From Seinonella peptonophila (GTDB taxonomy: Bacteria > Bacillota > Bacilli > Thermoactinomycetales > Thermoactinomycetaceae): a stretch of 64,000 nucleotides of DNA. Position numbers and translations under genes: made by a program. The DNA lies in assembly GCF_900129355.1 (NCBI RefSeq), contig NZ_FQVL01000001.1:477753-541752 (forward strand), written 5' to 3'. The stretch's first letter is position 1, and every line of letters starts with the position of its first letter. A model generated the notes under the pieces. That model ran no database searches and was not told the DNA's origin. It saw only the letters and a list, made by a program, of their open reading frames with translations. Positions 36,806 through 44,978 of this stretch are shown piece after piece.

Positions 36806-36817
36806 ATTGCGTGCTCC

Positions 36818-37273
36818 CTAATTCGCCATCGTTTGTTGATGGTTTTTTAAGTATTTGACCATATAAATGGAGGTTCCTTGATTAGGTTTTGAATGAATAG
36901 TAACTTCATCCATAAAATTTTCCATAATCGTAAAACCCATACCGGATCGCTCTAACTCTGGTTTAGATGTATAAAGCGGTTGACGAGCTTCACTAATATC
37001 TTGTATACCAATACCTTGATCAGTAATCTGGATACGAATGCGATCACGTTCTAACTCTACACGTATGTAAACAACTCCATCACCATTTTCTTCATATCCA
37101 TGAATAACCGCATTCGTAACAGCCTCAGAAACAACTGTTTTGATATCTGTTAGCTGTTCAACTGTCGGATCAAGTTGGGATACGAAAGCAGCAACAGCAA
37201 CGCGAGCAAAAGACTCATTTTGCGATAAGCTGGAGAAAGATAACTCCATTACATTTTTTTGATAGGGACTCAT
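36818..37273 (-). CDS. spoIIAB: Anti-sigma-F factor and kinase SpoIIAB
   Basis: Binds sigma-F and phosphorylates SpoIIAA. GHKL ATPase fold: N box [13 protein letters not shown]1 box ITDQGIGI and G2 box [14 protein letters not shown]. Length is 151 aa. Its ATG overlaps the spoIIAA stop (ATGA), typical of the coupled operon. Confidence 0.97.
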   Translation of the reverse strand: MSPYQKNVMELSFSSLSQNESFARVAVAAFVSQLDPTVEQLTDIKTVVSEAVTNAVIHGYEENGDGVVYIRVELERDRIRIQITDQGIGIQDISEARQPLYTSKPELERSGMGFTIMENFMDEVTIHSKPNQGTSIYMVKYLKNHQQTMAN

Positions 37274-37623
37274 GAGGCCACCCCACAGGCTTGAACAGCA
37301 TCTTGTTCATGATCATAAATTGACAAAATACGAAAGAGACCTGACATTTCCATCAATCGATAAACAGAAGGTCTGATGGAACAGAGAGTCATCTTCCCTC
37401 CTAATTGCGTTACATGTTTATATCTCCCTAGAATCACACCTAGCCCTGAACTGTCCATAAATTCTAATTCAGCAAGATTCAGAACAAGGTGTGAATAAAT
37501 CTCTTTTTTTAGCTCTGCTTCAATCTGATAACGTACTGTCTCAGCTGTATGATGATCCAGCTCACCTGCTAGACGTACGATCAGTACATCACGAGCATGT
37601 TTCACCTCAAGTGATAGGCTCAT
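37270..37623 (-). CDS. spoIIAA: Anti-anti-sigma factor SpoIIAA
   Basis: STAS-domain protein whose unphosphorylated form releases sigma-F from SpoIIAB. The phosphorylated serine is Ser58 in MDSSGLG, the same residue number as in B. subtilis. Length is 117 aa. A sigma-H-like promoter lies directly upstream. Confidence 0.97.
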   Translation of the reverse strand: MSLSLEVKHARDVLIVRLAGELDHHTAETVRYQIEAELKKEIYSHLVLNLAELEFMDSSGLGVILGRYKHVTQLGGKMTLCSIRPSVYRLMEMSGLFRILSIYDHEQDAVQACGVAS

Positions 37624-37657
37624 AACTGCTCTCCTCTCCTATTTTTCACCTATATCA

Positions 37658-37685
37658 CTTCGAGTTGTTCCCTATATTTTCCTTC
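37658..37685 (-). promoter_or_regulatory. Sigma-H-like promoter of the spoIIA operon
   Basis: On the minus strand a -35 GAAGGAAAA (plus 37677-37685) fits RNAGGAWWW fully. After 12 bp comes CTCGAAG (37658-37664), which keeps three bases of the GAAT core. It lies just after the dacF stop and 35 bp before spoIIAA, where the known sigma-H promoter of spoIIA sits. Confidence 0.5.
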
Positions 37686-37686
37686 T

Positions 37687-38856
37687 TCAATCCTTCTTTT
37701 GTAGAAATAGATCATTACATGCTCTTTTTAGCAAGTCCCAAAGCCCTGCCTCTTCAATATTGATGTGACTACGCAAATCGACTTGATCTACTTGTTTTCC
37801 CTGGTGATATACTACCAACTTCCCAACAAGCTCATTTTTGCGAATCGGGATTTGCTCTTTTAACCACTTGATTGAGTATTTAAATTCTTTTGGGGAATGA
37901 CCCTTTCTTACCAAAATACTAATATCTCGATCCGCATAAAGCGTTAATTTACGAACTTGTGCTTTCTGCAACTCTTTTATTCCGATTTTTTGCCCTTTCC
38001 GAAAGAGCAGAACAGAATCGTATGTAGCAAATGCATGATCCAGCATACCTGCTACTTCTTGATTGCGTGTTTTAATATCGGGTTCTCCCATAACAACAGC
38101 AATCGGACGGAATTGCCCACGTTTAGCAGTTGCAGTCAGACAATACTTAGCTTCTTGTGTAAAGCCTGTTTTTAATCCATCTGCATTTGGATAAAATTTG
38201 ATCAATTTATTGGTATTGACTAACCAAAAAGGTTTTTTGCTTCCCTTACGCAGATGGTCTTCATATATACCTGTATATTGAGTAATGGCTGGGTGTGTTA
38301 GCAACTCACGAGCAATTAACGCCATATCATAGGATGATGATAAGTGTCCATTTTCAGGTAGACCATTTGTATTGACAAAATGTGTGTCTTGGCAACCAAG
38401 CTGTCTAGCACGCTGGTTCATCAATGCTATAAAACGCTGTTCGCTTCCAGCAATTCTTTCAGCCATCGCAACTGTGGCATCATTTGCCGATGCAATCGCG
38501 ATTCCTTTTACAAGATCACGAACATTCATCCTTTCACCAGGCTCTAAAAAAATCTGAGTGCCCCCCATTGAAGCTGCTTTTTCACTCACTTGTACCAAGT
38601 CAGTATATTTTAACTGTTTCTTTTCAATGGATTCCATTATCAAAAGCAAGGTCATAATTTTCGTCATACTAGCTGGTGCTAATTTTTCATGACTGTTTTT
38701 CTCATATAGGATTTTCCCACTGTTTGCATCGATTAAAATGGCAGATCGAGCGGATGCAGCCAACTGCCCACTTACCCCCTGCGCAAAATTTGTGATAGGT
38801 AGCATAACCAATTGTAAGATCACCAATATTGTCATGGTTATGAGGCGAATGATCAT
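37687..38856 (-). CDS. dacF: D-alanyl-D-alanine carboxypeptidase DacF
   Basis: Sporulation carboxypeptidase acting on forespore peptidoglycan. The signal peptide is followed by the SMTK (63-66), SAN (123-125) and KTG (229-231) triad motifs and a C-terminal beta domain. Length is 389 aa, as in B. subtilis. It lies just upstream of spoIIAA, the conserved dacF-spoIIA order. An AGAGGAGG ribosome binding site precedes the ATG and is complementary to an upstream sequence, see the hairpin entry. Confidence 0.95.
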   Translation of the reverse strand: MIIRLITMTILVILQLVMLPITNFAQGVSGQLAASARSAILIDANSGKILYEKNSHEKLAPASMTKIMTLLLIMESIEKKQLKYTDLVQVSEKAASMGGTQIFLEPGERMNVRDLVKGIAIASANDATVAMAERIAGSEQRFIALMNQRARQLGCQDTHFVNTNGLPENGHLSSSYDMALIARELLTHPAITQYTGIYEDHLRKGSKKPFWLVNTNKLIKFYPNADGLKTGFTQEAKYCLTATAKRGQFRPIAVVMGEPDIKTRNQEVAGMLDHAFATYDSVLLFRKGQKIGIKELQKAQVRKLTLYADRDISILVRKGHSPKEFKYSIKWLKEQIPIRKNELVGKLVVYHQGKQVDQVDLRSHINIEEAGLWDLLKRACNDLFLQKKD

Positions 38857-38863
38857 GATTAAA

Positions 38864-38907
38864 CCTCCTCTTCAAAGTCAACATTATTGTGAACGGGTAA
38901 GAGGAGG
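38864..38907 (-). promoter_or_regulatory. Leader hairpin able to mask the dacF ribosome binding site
   Basis: On the minus strand CCTCCTCTT (plus 38899-38907) is perfectly complementary to AAGAGGAGG (plus 38864-38872), the dacF ribosome binding site. The 26-nt loop between them has no other obvious structure. If the transcript begins upstream of 38907, initiation could be repressed. Confidence 0.45.
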
Positions 38908-38933
38908 ATTATTCCAATTCATAAATATTTTAT

Positions 38934-39764
38934 CTATGGATGTTCGATTTTCCTTATAATCCCTTGAACAAGAGCCATAAATTGATCATGAACTCGCTCA
39001 GCCGTTTCCATTACTTCAGTATGATGTAAAGGCTGATCTAGAATTCCCGCAGCCATATTCGTAATGCAGGAAATCCCTAAAACATGAATTCCAGCATGAT
39101 GTGCAACAATTACTTCTGGAACAGTCGACATCCCTACTGCATCTGCACCCCATTGGCGAAACATACGAATCTCAGCAGGTGTTTCATAAGATGGACCTAA
39201 CACGCCTACATAAACCCCTTCTTCTAAAGTGACTCCCATCTCTGAAGCAACTTGTTTCGCTTGTTGTCTTAACGCAGGACGATAGGCATATGTCATATCT
39301 GGAAAACGTAGACCCACCTCATCATCATTGGGTCCAACAAGGGGATTTTGACCCATAAAATTAATATGATCCCGAATCAGCATCAAAGCTCCTGAGGCAA
39401 ATTCCTGATTAATGCCGCCTGCTGCATTTGTTACGATCAATGTATGAATCCCTAACTTTTTCATCACTCGAATCGGAAATGTGACTTGCTCCATCTGATG
39501 TCCTTCATACAGATGCACACGCCCTTGCATAATGAGAACTTGCTTTCCTTCTAGTTCACCGAAAACAAATTGTCCAGCATGACCTTCTACTGTTGACTGT
39601 GGAAAATGTGGGATTTGGTTATAGGGAATGATTGTCGGTTGTTTAATTAACTGAGCAAGATCGCCTAATCCACTTCCTAAAATCAGGCCAATCTCTGGTT
39701 TTTTGTCCAATTGCTTTTCAATTGAACTTACTGCAGCCGTGATCTGATCAGCTATCTGTTTCAT
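38934..39764 (-). CDS. punA: Purine nucleoside phosphorylase
   Basis: Trimeric PNP cleaving guanosine and inosine to the base and ribose-1-phosphate. GLILGSGLGDLA (phosphate loop), QGRVHLYEGH, TNAAGGINQ and GMSTVPEVIVAHHAGI are the family motifs. Length is 276 aa. Downstream of deoB in the same direction, so nucleoside phosphorolysis and pentose-phosphate recovery are paired as in Bacillus drm-punA. Confidence 0.96.
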   Translation of the reverse strand: MKQIADQITAAVSSIEKQLDKKPEIGLILGSGLGDLAQLIKQPTIIPYNQIPHFPQSTVEGHAGQFVFGELEGKQVLIMQGRVHLYEGHQMEQVTFPIRVMKKLGIHTLIVTNAAGGINQEFASGALMLIRDHINFMGQNPLVGPNDDEVGLRFPDMTYAYRPALRQQAKQVASEMGVTLEEGVYVGVLGPSYETPAEIRMFRQWGADAVGMSTVPEVIVAHHAGIHVLGISCITNMAAGILDQPLHHTEVMETAERVHDQFMALVQGIIRKIEHP

Positions 39765-39840
39765 AAAAATGACTCTCCTCTTTCGATGATCTAAACTCTT
39801 TGCTAACTACCTATTATACTCTACTTTATTGAAAGATTAT

Positions 39841-41019
39841 TTATTTTAATTGTTGATAAAAACTTATGCCAATATTTGGTTTTTCAACTTGGAACCATTC
39901 AGCTATCGTTGCTCCTACATCTGCAAAAGTGGTTCGAATGCCTAGATCACAAGGTTTTTGAATCCAAGGTGCATAAACAAACAAAGGTACATACTCCCTG
40001 GTGTGATCAGTTCCATGAAAAGTAGGATCATTGCCATGATCTGCTGTAATGATTAACAAATCATTTGCTGCTAAAGAGTCAATCACTTCAGGTAGTCTTT
40101 TATCAAATGCTTCTAATGCTTGTTTATAACCCTTTGGATCACGTCGGTGACCATACTTACTATCAAAATCAACAAGATTTACAAAGAAAAAGCCTGTTTC
40201 CATTGTATGTAATGCTTCAACTAACTTGGTTATCCCATCATCATTGGAAGTAGTATGTATAGACTGGGTAATCCCACTATTAGCAAAGATATCTGGTATT
40301 TTACCAACCCCCACCACTTCAATGCGCTTATCAACCAAATGGTTTAAGACTGTATGGGCAGGAGGTTTAACAGAATAATCGCGCCGATTCGCTGTTCGCA
40401 CGAAGCTTCCTGGCTTTCCTTTGAACGGGCGAGCGATCACACGAACAACTCGATGTTCATCCGCCAATGTAAGTTTTCGTGCAATTTCGCAAACTTGATA
40501 TAATTCCTCAAGCGAAATCACGTCTTGGTGTGCCGCAATTTGCAATACGCTATCAGCCGAAGTATAGATGATAAGGTCACCTGTTTCTAACTGATGTTTG
40601 CCCCATTGTTCAATGATAGCCGTACCCGAAGCTGGAACATTCCCTACCACTTTTCTACCTGTTGCTTGTTCAATTTGATGAATCAATATATCAGGGAACC
40701 CTTGTGGATATGTTTGGAAAGGCTTGTCCGTATAGATCCCCATCAACTCCCAATGACCAGTTGTTGTATCTTTTCCTCTCGAAATCTCGATCATCCGACC
40801 ATAACTGGCCTTTGGCTGCGAAACGGCTACAATCCCTTTCATCTGTTCAATATTACCCAGTCCAAATTGTTCAAGATGAGGTAAAGAAAGTCCTCCTTGA
40901 CTTTCCGCAATATGCCCCATTGTATGACTTCCCAGATCTCCAAACTGATCCGCGTCGGGTAAAGCCCCAATCCCAACGCTATCTAACACAATAACAATTG
41001 CTCTACCTCGCTGTTCCAT
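39841..41019 (-). CDS. deoB: Phosphopentomutase
   Basis: Interconverts ribose- or deoxyribose-1-phosphate and the 5-phosphate. Alkaline-phosphatase-superfamily metal ligands are in VLDSVGIGALPDA, TSADSVLQIAAH and TADHGNDPTFHGTDHTRE; the phosphorylated threonine lies in RGKDTTTGHWE. Length is 392 aa. It is followed by punA. Confidence 0.96.
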   Translation of the reverse strand: MEQRGRAIVIVLDSVGIGALPDADQFGDLGSHTMGHIAESQGGLSLPHLEQFGLGNIEQMKGIVAVSQPKASYGRMIEISRGKDTTTGHWELMGIYTDKPFQTYPQGFPDILIHQIEQATGRKVVGNVPASGTAIIEQWGKHQLETGDLIIYTSADSVLQIAAHQDVISLEELYQVCEIARKLTLADEHRVVRVIARPFKGKPGSFVRTANRRDYSVKPPAHTVLNHLVDKRIEVVGVGKIPDIFANSGITQSIHTTSNDDGITKLVEALHTMETGFFFVNLVDFDSKYGHRRDPKGYKQALEAFDKRLPEVIDSLAANDLLIITADHGNDPTFHGTDHTREYVPLFVYAPWIQKPCDLGIRTTFADVGATIAEWFQVEKPNIGISFYQQLK

Positions 41020-41046
41020 TTACAACACACACTTCCTATTGATCTT

Positions 41047-41256
41047 TTATTCTCCTAACCAATAAAATAGCCATATACGTTCACCTACTTGTTTGAAAAG
41101 CTCTTGTTGATCCTGAATTGGAGCCATTACTTTTACTGCTCCATCACTTGGTTGATTTTCTGTAGGTAAAAAATAGCGAAAACTGAACGATATCAATTGA
41201 TAAAATAAAAAAACAAGCACTAAAAAGAATAACATACGTTTCCAAAAAATGTTCAC
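41047..41256 (-). CDS. Small membrane protein, YqzK-like (DUF4227)
   Basis: A 69-aa protein with one N-terminal membrane helix (about residues 8-28) and a short extracytoplasmic or cytoplasmic tail. The start is GTG after GGGGAGGGG. It lies between fur and deoB, where B. subtilis has yqzK followed by xerD (ripX). I assign the YqzK family from position and size; no motif is diagnostic. xerD is not present. Confidence 0.6.
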   Translation of the reverse strand: MNIFWKRMLFFLVLVFLFYQLISFSFRYFLPTENQPSDGAVKVMAPIQDQQELFKQVGERIWLFYWLGE

Positions 41257-41310
41257 AAAAGTCCCCTCCCCATGCTAATAACCTATGGGGAGAAGGATTT
41301 TTTTATGTAT

Positions 41311-41352
41311 CATACAAAATAAAACGCGAGAGCTTTCTACGAAAGCCTCACG
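41311..41352 (-). terminator. Terminator after fur
   Basis: Imperfect stem CG.GAG.CTTTC with GAAAG..CTC.CG (41325-41352), loop GTA, followed on the minus strand by TTTTATTTT. It begins at the fur stop codon. Confidence 0.7.
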
Positions 41353-41827
41353 TCACTCTAGAACCTACTAATTTTTTAGGATCAGTCACCTGATCCTTAC
41401 ATCGATGACATACACCATGAAAAGTCAGACGATGATCAACGATTTGAAAGTCAAACTCAGTTTCAACCCGGTGTTCAATTGGGCCAAGCAAATCCTCCAT
41501 AATCTCATCAACCGTACCGCAATTAAGGCAAATTAAATGATGGTGATGGTGTTCAGCACCTTCAGCACGAAATTCGTACCGTGTAACACCGTCTCCAAAA
41601 TTAAGCTTGTGTATGATCTGTAAATCACTAAGTAATTCCAGTGTGCGGTAAACAGTGGCAAGTCCGATCTCCGGAGCTTTTTCCTTCACCAACAGGTAGA
41701 CATCCTCAGCGCTCAAATGAGCCTCCTCATTTTCTAATAGCACACGGACAGTCGCTTCCCGTTGGGGGGTCAATTTGTAGCCGTGGGCGGATAATTGTTG
41801 CTTAATGTGATTTACCCTTTTTTCCAC
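41348..41827 (-). CDS. fur: Ferric uptake regulator Fur
   Basis: Iron-responsive repressor. The DNA-binding helix GLATVYRTLELL, the regulatory metal site with the histidine cluster AEHHHHHLIC, and two CxxC structural zinc pairs (CLNC, CHRC) are present. Length is 159 aa from the GTG at 41827, which has a GGGGGG block 7 nt upstream; an earlier GTG (41833) touches that block. It aligns better with B. subtilis Fur than with PerR or Zur, but the paralogues are similar. Confidence 0.9.
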   Translation of the reverse strand: MEKRVNHIKQQLSAHGYKLTPQREATVRVLLENEEAHLSAEDVYLLVKEKAPEIGLATVYRTLELLSDLQIIHKLNFGDGVTRYEFRAEGAEHHHHHLICLNCGTVDEIMEDLLGPIEHRVETEFDFQIVDHRLTFHGVCHRCKDQVTDPKKLVGSRVT

Positions 41828-41909
41828 ACTCACACCCCCCTATACATCTGATTCATATTATAGGGGAGAAGACATCACTTCGTCAAATAATATAACAAAA
41901 AGTATTAGG

Positions 41910-41933
41910 TGAGAATCATTATAATAATTTAAG
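41910..41933 (-). promoter_or_regulatory. Overlapping Fur-box-like and PerR-box-like sites upstream of fur
   Basis: TGAGAATCATTATAA (41910-41924) matches the 7-1-7 Fur box at 12 of 14 defined positions. TTATAATAATTTAAG (41919-41933) matches the PerR box at 11 of 14. Both lie 80-105 bp upstream of fur, over the spoIIM stop codon, and suggest autoregulation or peroxide control. Confidence 0.45.
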
Positions 41934-42584
41934 TGCCTGCATTCCAACTTCTGGAACAGTCTGTTTCATCAACCAAGGTGAAAGATATGCTTCCATTCCA
42001 GCAGCGACTAATAATGAACCGACTAACATGGTTACGACAAGTGAATAAGAAACAAATTGGGGATAGATTCTCCCGCGATGTTTAATCAGACGATTTCTTA
42101 CTAAAGTGATTGAAAAATGTAATCCCAGTACAGCAATGATAATCATAGCAGGGATGATAAATAAATTTTGCGGTACAACTGATACAAAAGCAAACCAAAA
42201 CCCTTTCCAACTGAGTTGATGTACGAGAAAGCCAACCGTAAATCCTACCACAAGTCCTTTCAGGAAAATCAAAATCAATATAACTGGCATCCCTATTATC
42301 GAAATCCCTAGTATCCACATGATGCCCACTGTCTTTAGATGATCACCAATTGCATGTTGAAACATAATCTCGGGATCAGCGATCTCATTTTGACGGAGTC
42401 CTTGAAAAAAGTACCCTAGATAATTTAATAAACCTTCTTTTTGAGTTCCATCTAAGACATTAACCAGTACTGCACCAAATATAACTCCCATCATCAATAA
42501 TACCGTCACAAAAAGATAGAGTGATTTTTGTGTTTGGAAATGATGATGTAGTGTTTGATTCCATTGCTTTTTACGAGAACGCAT
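41919..42584 (-). CDS. spoIIM: Stage II sporulation protein M
   Basis: Membrane subunit of the SpoIIDMP machine that drives engulfment. The protein has about five helices; VVPQNLFIIPAMI and the LKGLVVGFTVGFL stretch fit the SpoIIM/DUF95 family. I start at ATG 42584, 6 nt after GGAGGA (221 aa). Its 3' end overlaps the Fur-box-like site of the next gene. It is upstream of fur as in Bacillus. Confidence 0.94.
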   Translation of the reverse strand: MRSRKKQWNQTLHHHFQTQKSLYLFVTVLLMMGVIFGAVLVNVLDGTQKEGLLNYLGYFFQGLRQNEIADPEIMFQHAIGDHLKTVGIMWILGISIIGMPVILILIFLKGLVVGFTVGFLVHQLSWKGFWFAFVSVVPQNLFIIPAMIIIAVLGLHFSITLVRNRLIKHRGRIYPQFVSYSLVVTMLVGSLLVAAGMEAYLSPWLMKQTVPEVGMQALKLL

Positions 42585-42708
42585 ACTCACTCCTCCAATC
42601 TCTTCTACTCTATGAAAGAGTAAGCGAAAATATTAAAAAATCATCCTCGCAATACAAATAGAAAAGTTTATAATAAAAGTAGATTTAATCGGGAAGGAAG
42701 TGAGAAAA

Positions 42709-43716
42709 TTGGCTACAGCTTTATTGGAAAAAATAGATGATCAGACATTAGCACAAGATGGTGTTCCCAAAGAAACTTATGGAAAAGTAAAAGATACAGC
42801 AAATAGCCTTATGAGCTCCTTGGCAGAGCAAAAAAACAACCCTGCTTATTTTCGTAGTCGAGATATTGCACAACAAGAATCTTTTCAAAGTAAAGCCGGT
42901 TTTATTAATAGTCTACCTACCAAATATGTCGCTGGTTTAACTGTTCTGCAATCGATAGTCAAATTACCATTTCGGATGTTAAATAGCAATCTATTAGGCA
43001 CATTAGACTTAACAGGTAATACACCAGCCAGCCATGACAGAGGTGGTAGTGATCTTCAACAAATTCTTAACTACTACTGGTCACGCTATCATAAAAAAAT
43101 TGAAAAAGAAGCCAAAAATAACGAACCAGATTCTGAAATGCTTGATGAATTTATCGATAGTCTCAAGGACCAATGGCTCACCCCTGAACAAAAAAAGGAG
43201 CAACGAGAATCTCCTGAAGGTGCAAACGATCGCAACCGTTCGATTCTGACAGGCGACCTTTCCTATATCTATGAGCCCACAAAACCTCACGAACTACTTA
43301 CTGCTGATCAACTCTTAGCTCGTGCTTTTAAAGGCAGAGAAGACTTTGTTCGACAAACTGAGCAGCAAATGGGCAAAGGACAACCCAATAGTCAAACACA
43401 TGAAGAGTTACTCTTGGATGAGGGTCGGTTAGAGCAGGCACGCGTAGGTGAAAAAGGTTTACAACAATTTGAAACGGCAGATCAAATCCTTGCTCGTGCT
43501 TTTAATGGTAAAGAAGATCAATTAAGAGACGCCAATACCCAAATGCTAATTGGAGACTTGCTGGAAGGTACACAACTAGGCAAGGTAAATTCAAATTCAA
43601 ATGAACAGTTGTTGGTAACTCCTGGGGAACGAAATCGAGCTGATGAGAAAGATCGAGCCATGCACTTAGAAATGAATCGCGAACGTTTTCGAGAAAGAGG
43701 AGGACGAGAGCGATAA
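42709..43716 (+). CDS. Internally repeated protein of unknown function
   Basis: About 335 aa, charged, glutamine-rich and without signal peptide; one hydrophobic stretch lies near 72-100. The C-terminal third has two copies of a unit of about 58-60 residues: TADQ(L/I)LARAF(K/N)G(R/K)ED begins at about 198 and 256, and EELL..EGR.. / EQLL..GER.. follow about 34-42 residues later. The tail is arginine-rich (RERFRERGGRER). The TTG at 42709 is best spaced from GGGAAGGA; GTG 42700 is the alternative. I do not recognise the family. It is monocistronic with its own terminator. Confidence 0.75.
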   Translation: MATALLEKIDDQTLAQDGVPKETYGKVKDTANSLMSSLAEQKNNPAYFRSRDIAQQESFQSKAGFINSLPTKYVAGLTVLQSIVKLPFRMLNSNLLGTLDLTGNTPASHDRGGSDLQQILNYYWSRYHKKIEKEAKNNEPDSEMLDEFIDSLKDQWLTPEQKKEQRESPEGANDRNRSILTGDLSYIYEPTKPHELLTADQLLARAFKGREDFVRQTEQQMGKGQPNSQTHEELLLDEGRLEQARVGEKGLQQFETADQILARAFNGKEDQLRDANTQMLIGDLLEGTQLGKVNSNSNEQLLVTPGERNRADEKDRAMHLEMNRERFRERGGRER

Positions 43717-43743
43717 AAAGGACGGTTGTTGCCCGTCCTTTTT
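43715..43743. terminator. Bidirectional terminator between the repeat protein and nudF
   Basis: Perfect 11-bp stem AAAAAGGACGG (43715-43725) and CCGTCCTTTTT (43733-43743) with a 7-nt loop, T-rich on both strands, between convergent genes. Confidence 0.92.
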
Positions 43744-44278
43744 ATTTTCTTTGCAGTTGCCAATAATAGATGGCTGCAACTGTTTTTGCATCACAAATGA
43801 GTCCAAGCTGCATTTGTTCCAAACAAGTCTCTAAATCATACTCTACAAGCTCTACAAACTCGTCGACATCTGGCTGTTGCTCTCCTTTTTCCAGTCCTTC
43901 TGCCACATAAATATGTAGAAATTCATCAGCAAAGCCTGGTGATGTGTAAAAAGAGGTAAGATGATAAAGCTTCGAAGCACGATAACCTGTCTCTTCCTCT
44001 AACTCACGCAAAGCACATGCTTCTGGTTTTTCATCTTGCTCTAATTTACCAGCAGGAATCTCTAAAATGGTTTTTTCCAGCGCTTTGCGAAATTGTCTAA
44101 CAAGCACAAGTCGATTCTCGGGAGTAATGGCGATCACGGCTACTGCGCCAGGGTGTTTGATCACCTCTCTTGTGGAATAACTTCCATTCGGCAGTTGAAC
44201 CTGATCTACATAAAGCTCTACAATGCATCCCCGGAAAATGAGCTTCCGGCTAATTGTCTTTTCTTGAAATTGAGTCAA
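43742..44278 (-). CDS. nudF: ADP-ribose pyrophosphatase
   Basis: Nudix hydrolase splitting ADP-ribose to AMP and ribose-5-phosphate. The Nudix box GKLEQDEKPEACALRELEEETGY-type segment (broken here as GKLEQDE...RELEEETGY) is complete, and the upstream KHPGAVAVIAI and SPGFADEFLHIY motifs match NudF. The start is TTG at 44278, 8 nt after GAAGGAG; this gives 178 aa and matches the B. subtilis N-terminus. The frame extends 38 codons further upstream, but that part would overlap the divergent mciZ. It lies next to mciZ as in Bacillus. Confidence 0.93.
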   Translation of the reverse strand: MTQFQEKTISRKLIFRGCIVELYVDQVQLPNGSYSTREVIKHPGAVAVIAITPENRLVLVRQFRKALEKTILEIPAGKLEQDEKPEACALRELEEETGYRASKLYHLTSFYTSPGFADEFLHIYVAEGLEKGEQQPDVDEFVELVEYDLETCLEQMQLGLICDAKTVAAIYYWQLQRK

Positions 44279-44368
44279 TTCAGCTACTCCTTCACAATTA
44301 AAATGTATAATTCCCTTCTCTTTTGCGTAAGCCATCTCTAAATAGAAGTTTAGGAGGGGATTGGTTTT

Positions 44369-44515
44369 ATGAAAATAACGACTGATCGTCAAGGAATACG
44401 ATGTGTAGGGAAATCATGGGAAATTCGTGCATATTTGCGCAGGTTGGCGTGTCATCAAATCACTTTATATCAATTTTTAAATCGGCAATATTCACATGAG
44501 CAAAAAAACAAATAG
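44369..44515 (+). CDS. mciZ: Z-ring formation inhibitor MciZ
   Basis: A 48-aa peptide with TAGGAGGGG 9 nt before its ATG. The central GIRCVGKSWEIRAYL matches the VGKAWEIRAKL core of B. subtilis MciZ, the mother-cell peptide that caps FtsZ filaments during sporulation. The C-terminal half (RRLACHQITLYQFLNR) diverges from the Bacillus sequence. It lies beside nudF, the expected place. Its short length makes it easy to miss. I did not find a clear sigma-E promoter. Confidence 0.8.
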   Translation: MKITTDRQGIRCVGKSWEIRAYLRRLACHQITLYQFLNRQYSHEQKNK

Positions 44516-44978
44516 ACAACGTCATGTACTCTCATCTAGCAGCGTTATGGTTACGGGCACTTGTGTTATAGAAGTAAAACCTCCTCTTCAGGCTACAAAG
44601 ATGTATGGATGGGCACTGCGTCTGTTCGCTCAGCTCAGTATCAACTCAGCTACAGCGTTCATCGTAAGACTTACAGCGTTAGCTGCTTAGCCGAAACTTG
44701 TGCGGAGTGTGCAGACAGTACTGCCGCCTATTCTTCGCTATACTTAACAACGCTTTGTAGCGCCTAAAAAAATGCGAGTGAAGAAACATTCTAGATATAT
44801 TGCGAACCAATTTCTGTTGGGATCGCTACTTGATCTACTCTGCTTTCTCAATGTAAGATTCTTCTTCAGTCTGAAATATTTGATGGAAATATTAATCAAC
44901 AGAAGGTATTCAAGCCATTAACATAGAATTCTAGTGCCAAAAGTGTATTATACATCTTCTAACCTAAGGGTGATTTCA
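44516..44978. other. Gene-free stretch with two overlapping Cys/Ser-rich open frames
   Basis: No convincing gene in 463 bp. Two plus-strand frames are open: 44496-44690 (64 codons, ATG, no ribosome binding site, overlapping the mciZ end) and about 44540-44767 (75 codons, no start with a ribosome binding site). The second would be rich in Ser, Tyr, Thr and Cys. The sequence is more GC-rich than its surroundings and repeats CAGCGTT several times. It may be a decayed small coat-type gene or non-coding. Confidence 0.35.

Noticed and set aside
44561..44767. Lanthipeptide precursor
   Set aside because: The Ser/Thr/Cys-rich tail is suggestive, but there is no ribosome binding site, no leader motif and no modification or export genes nearby.
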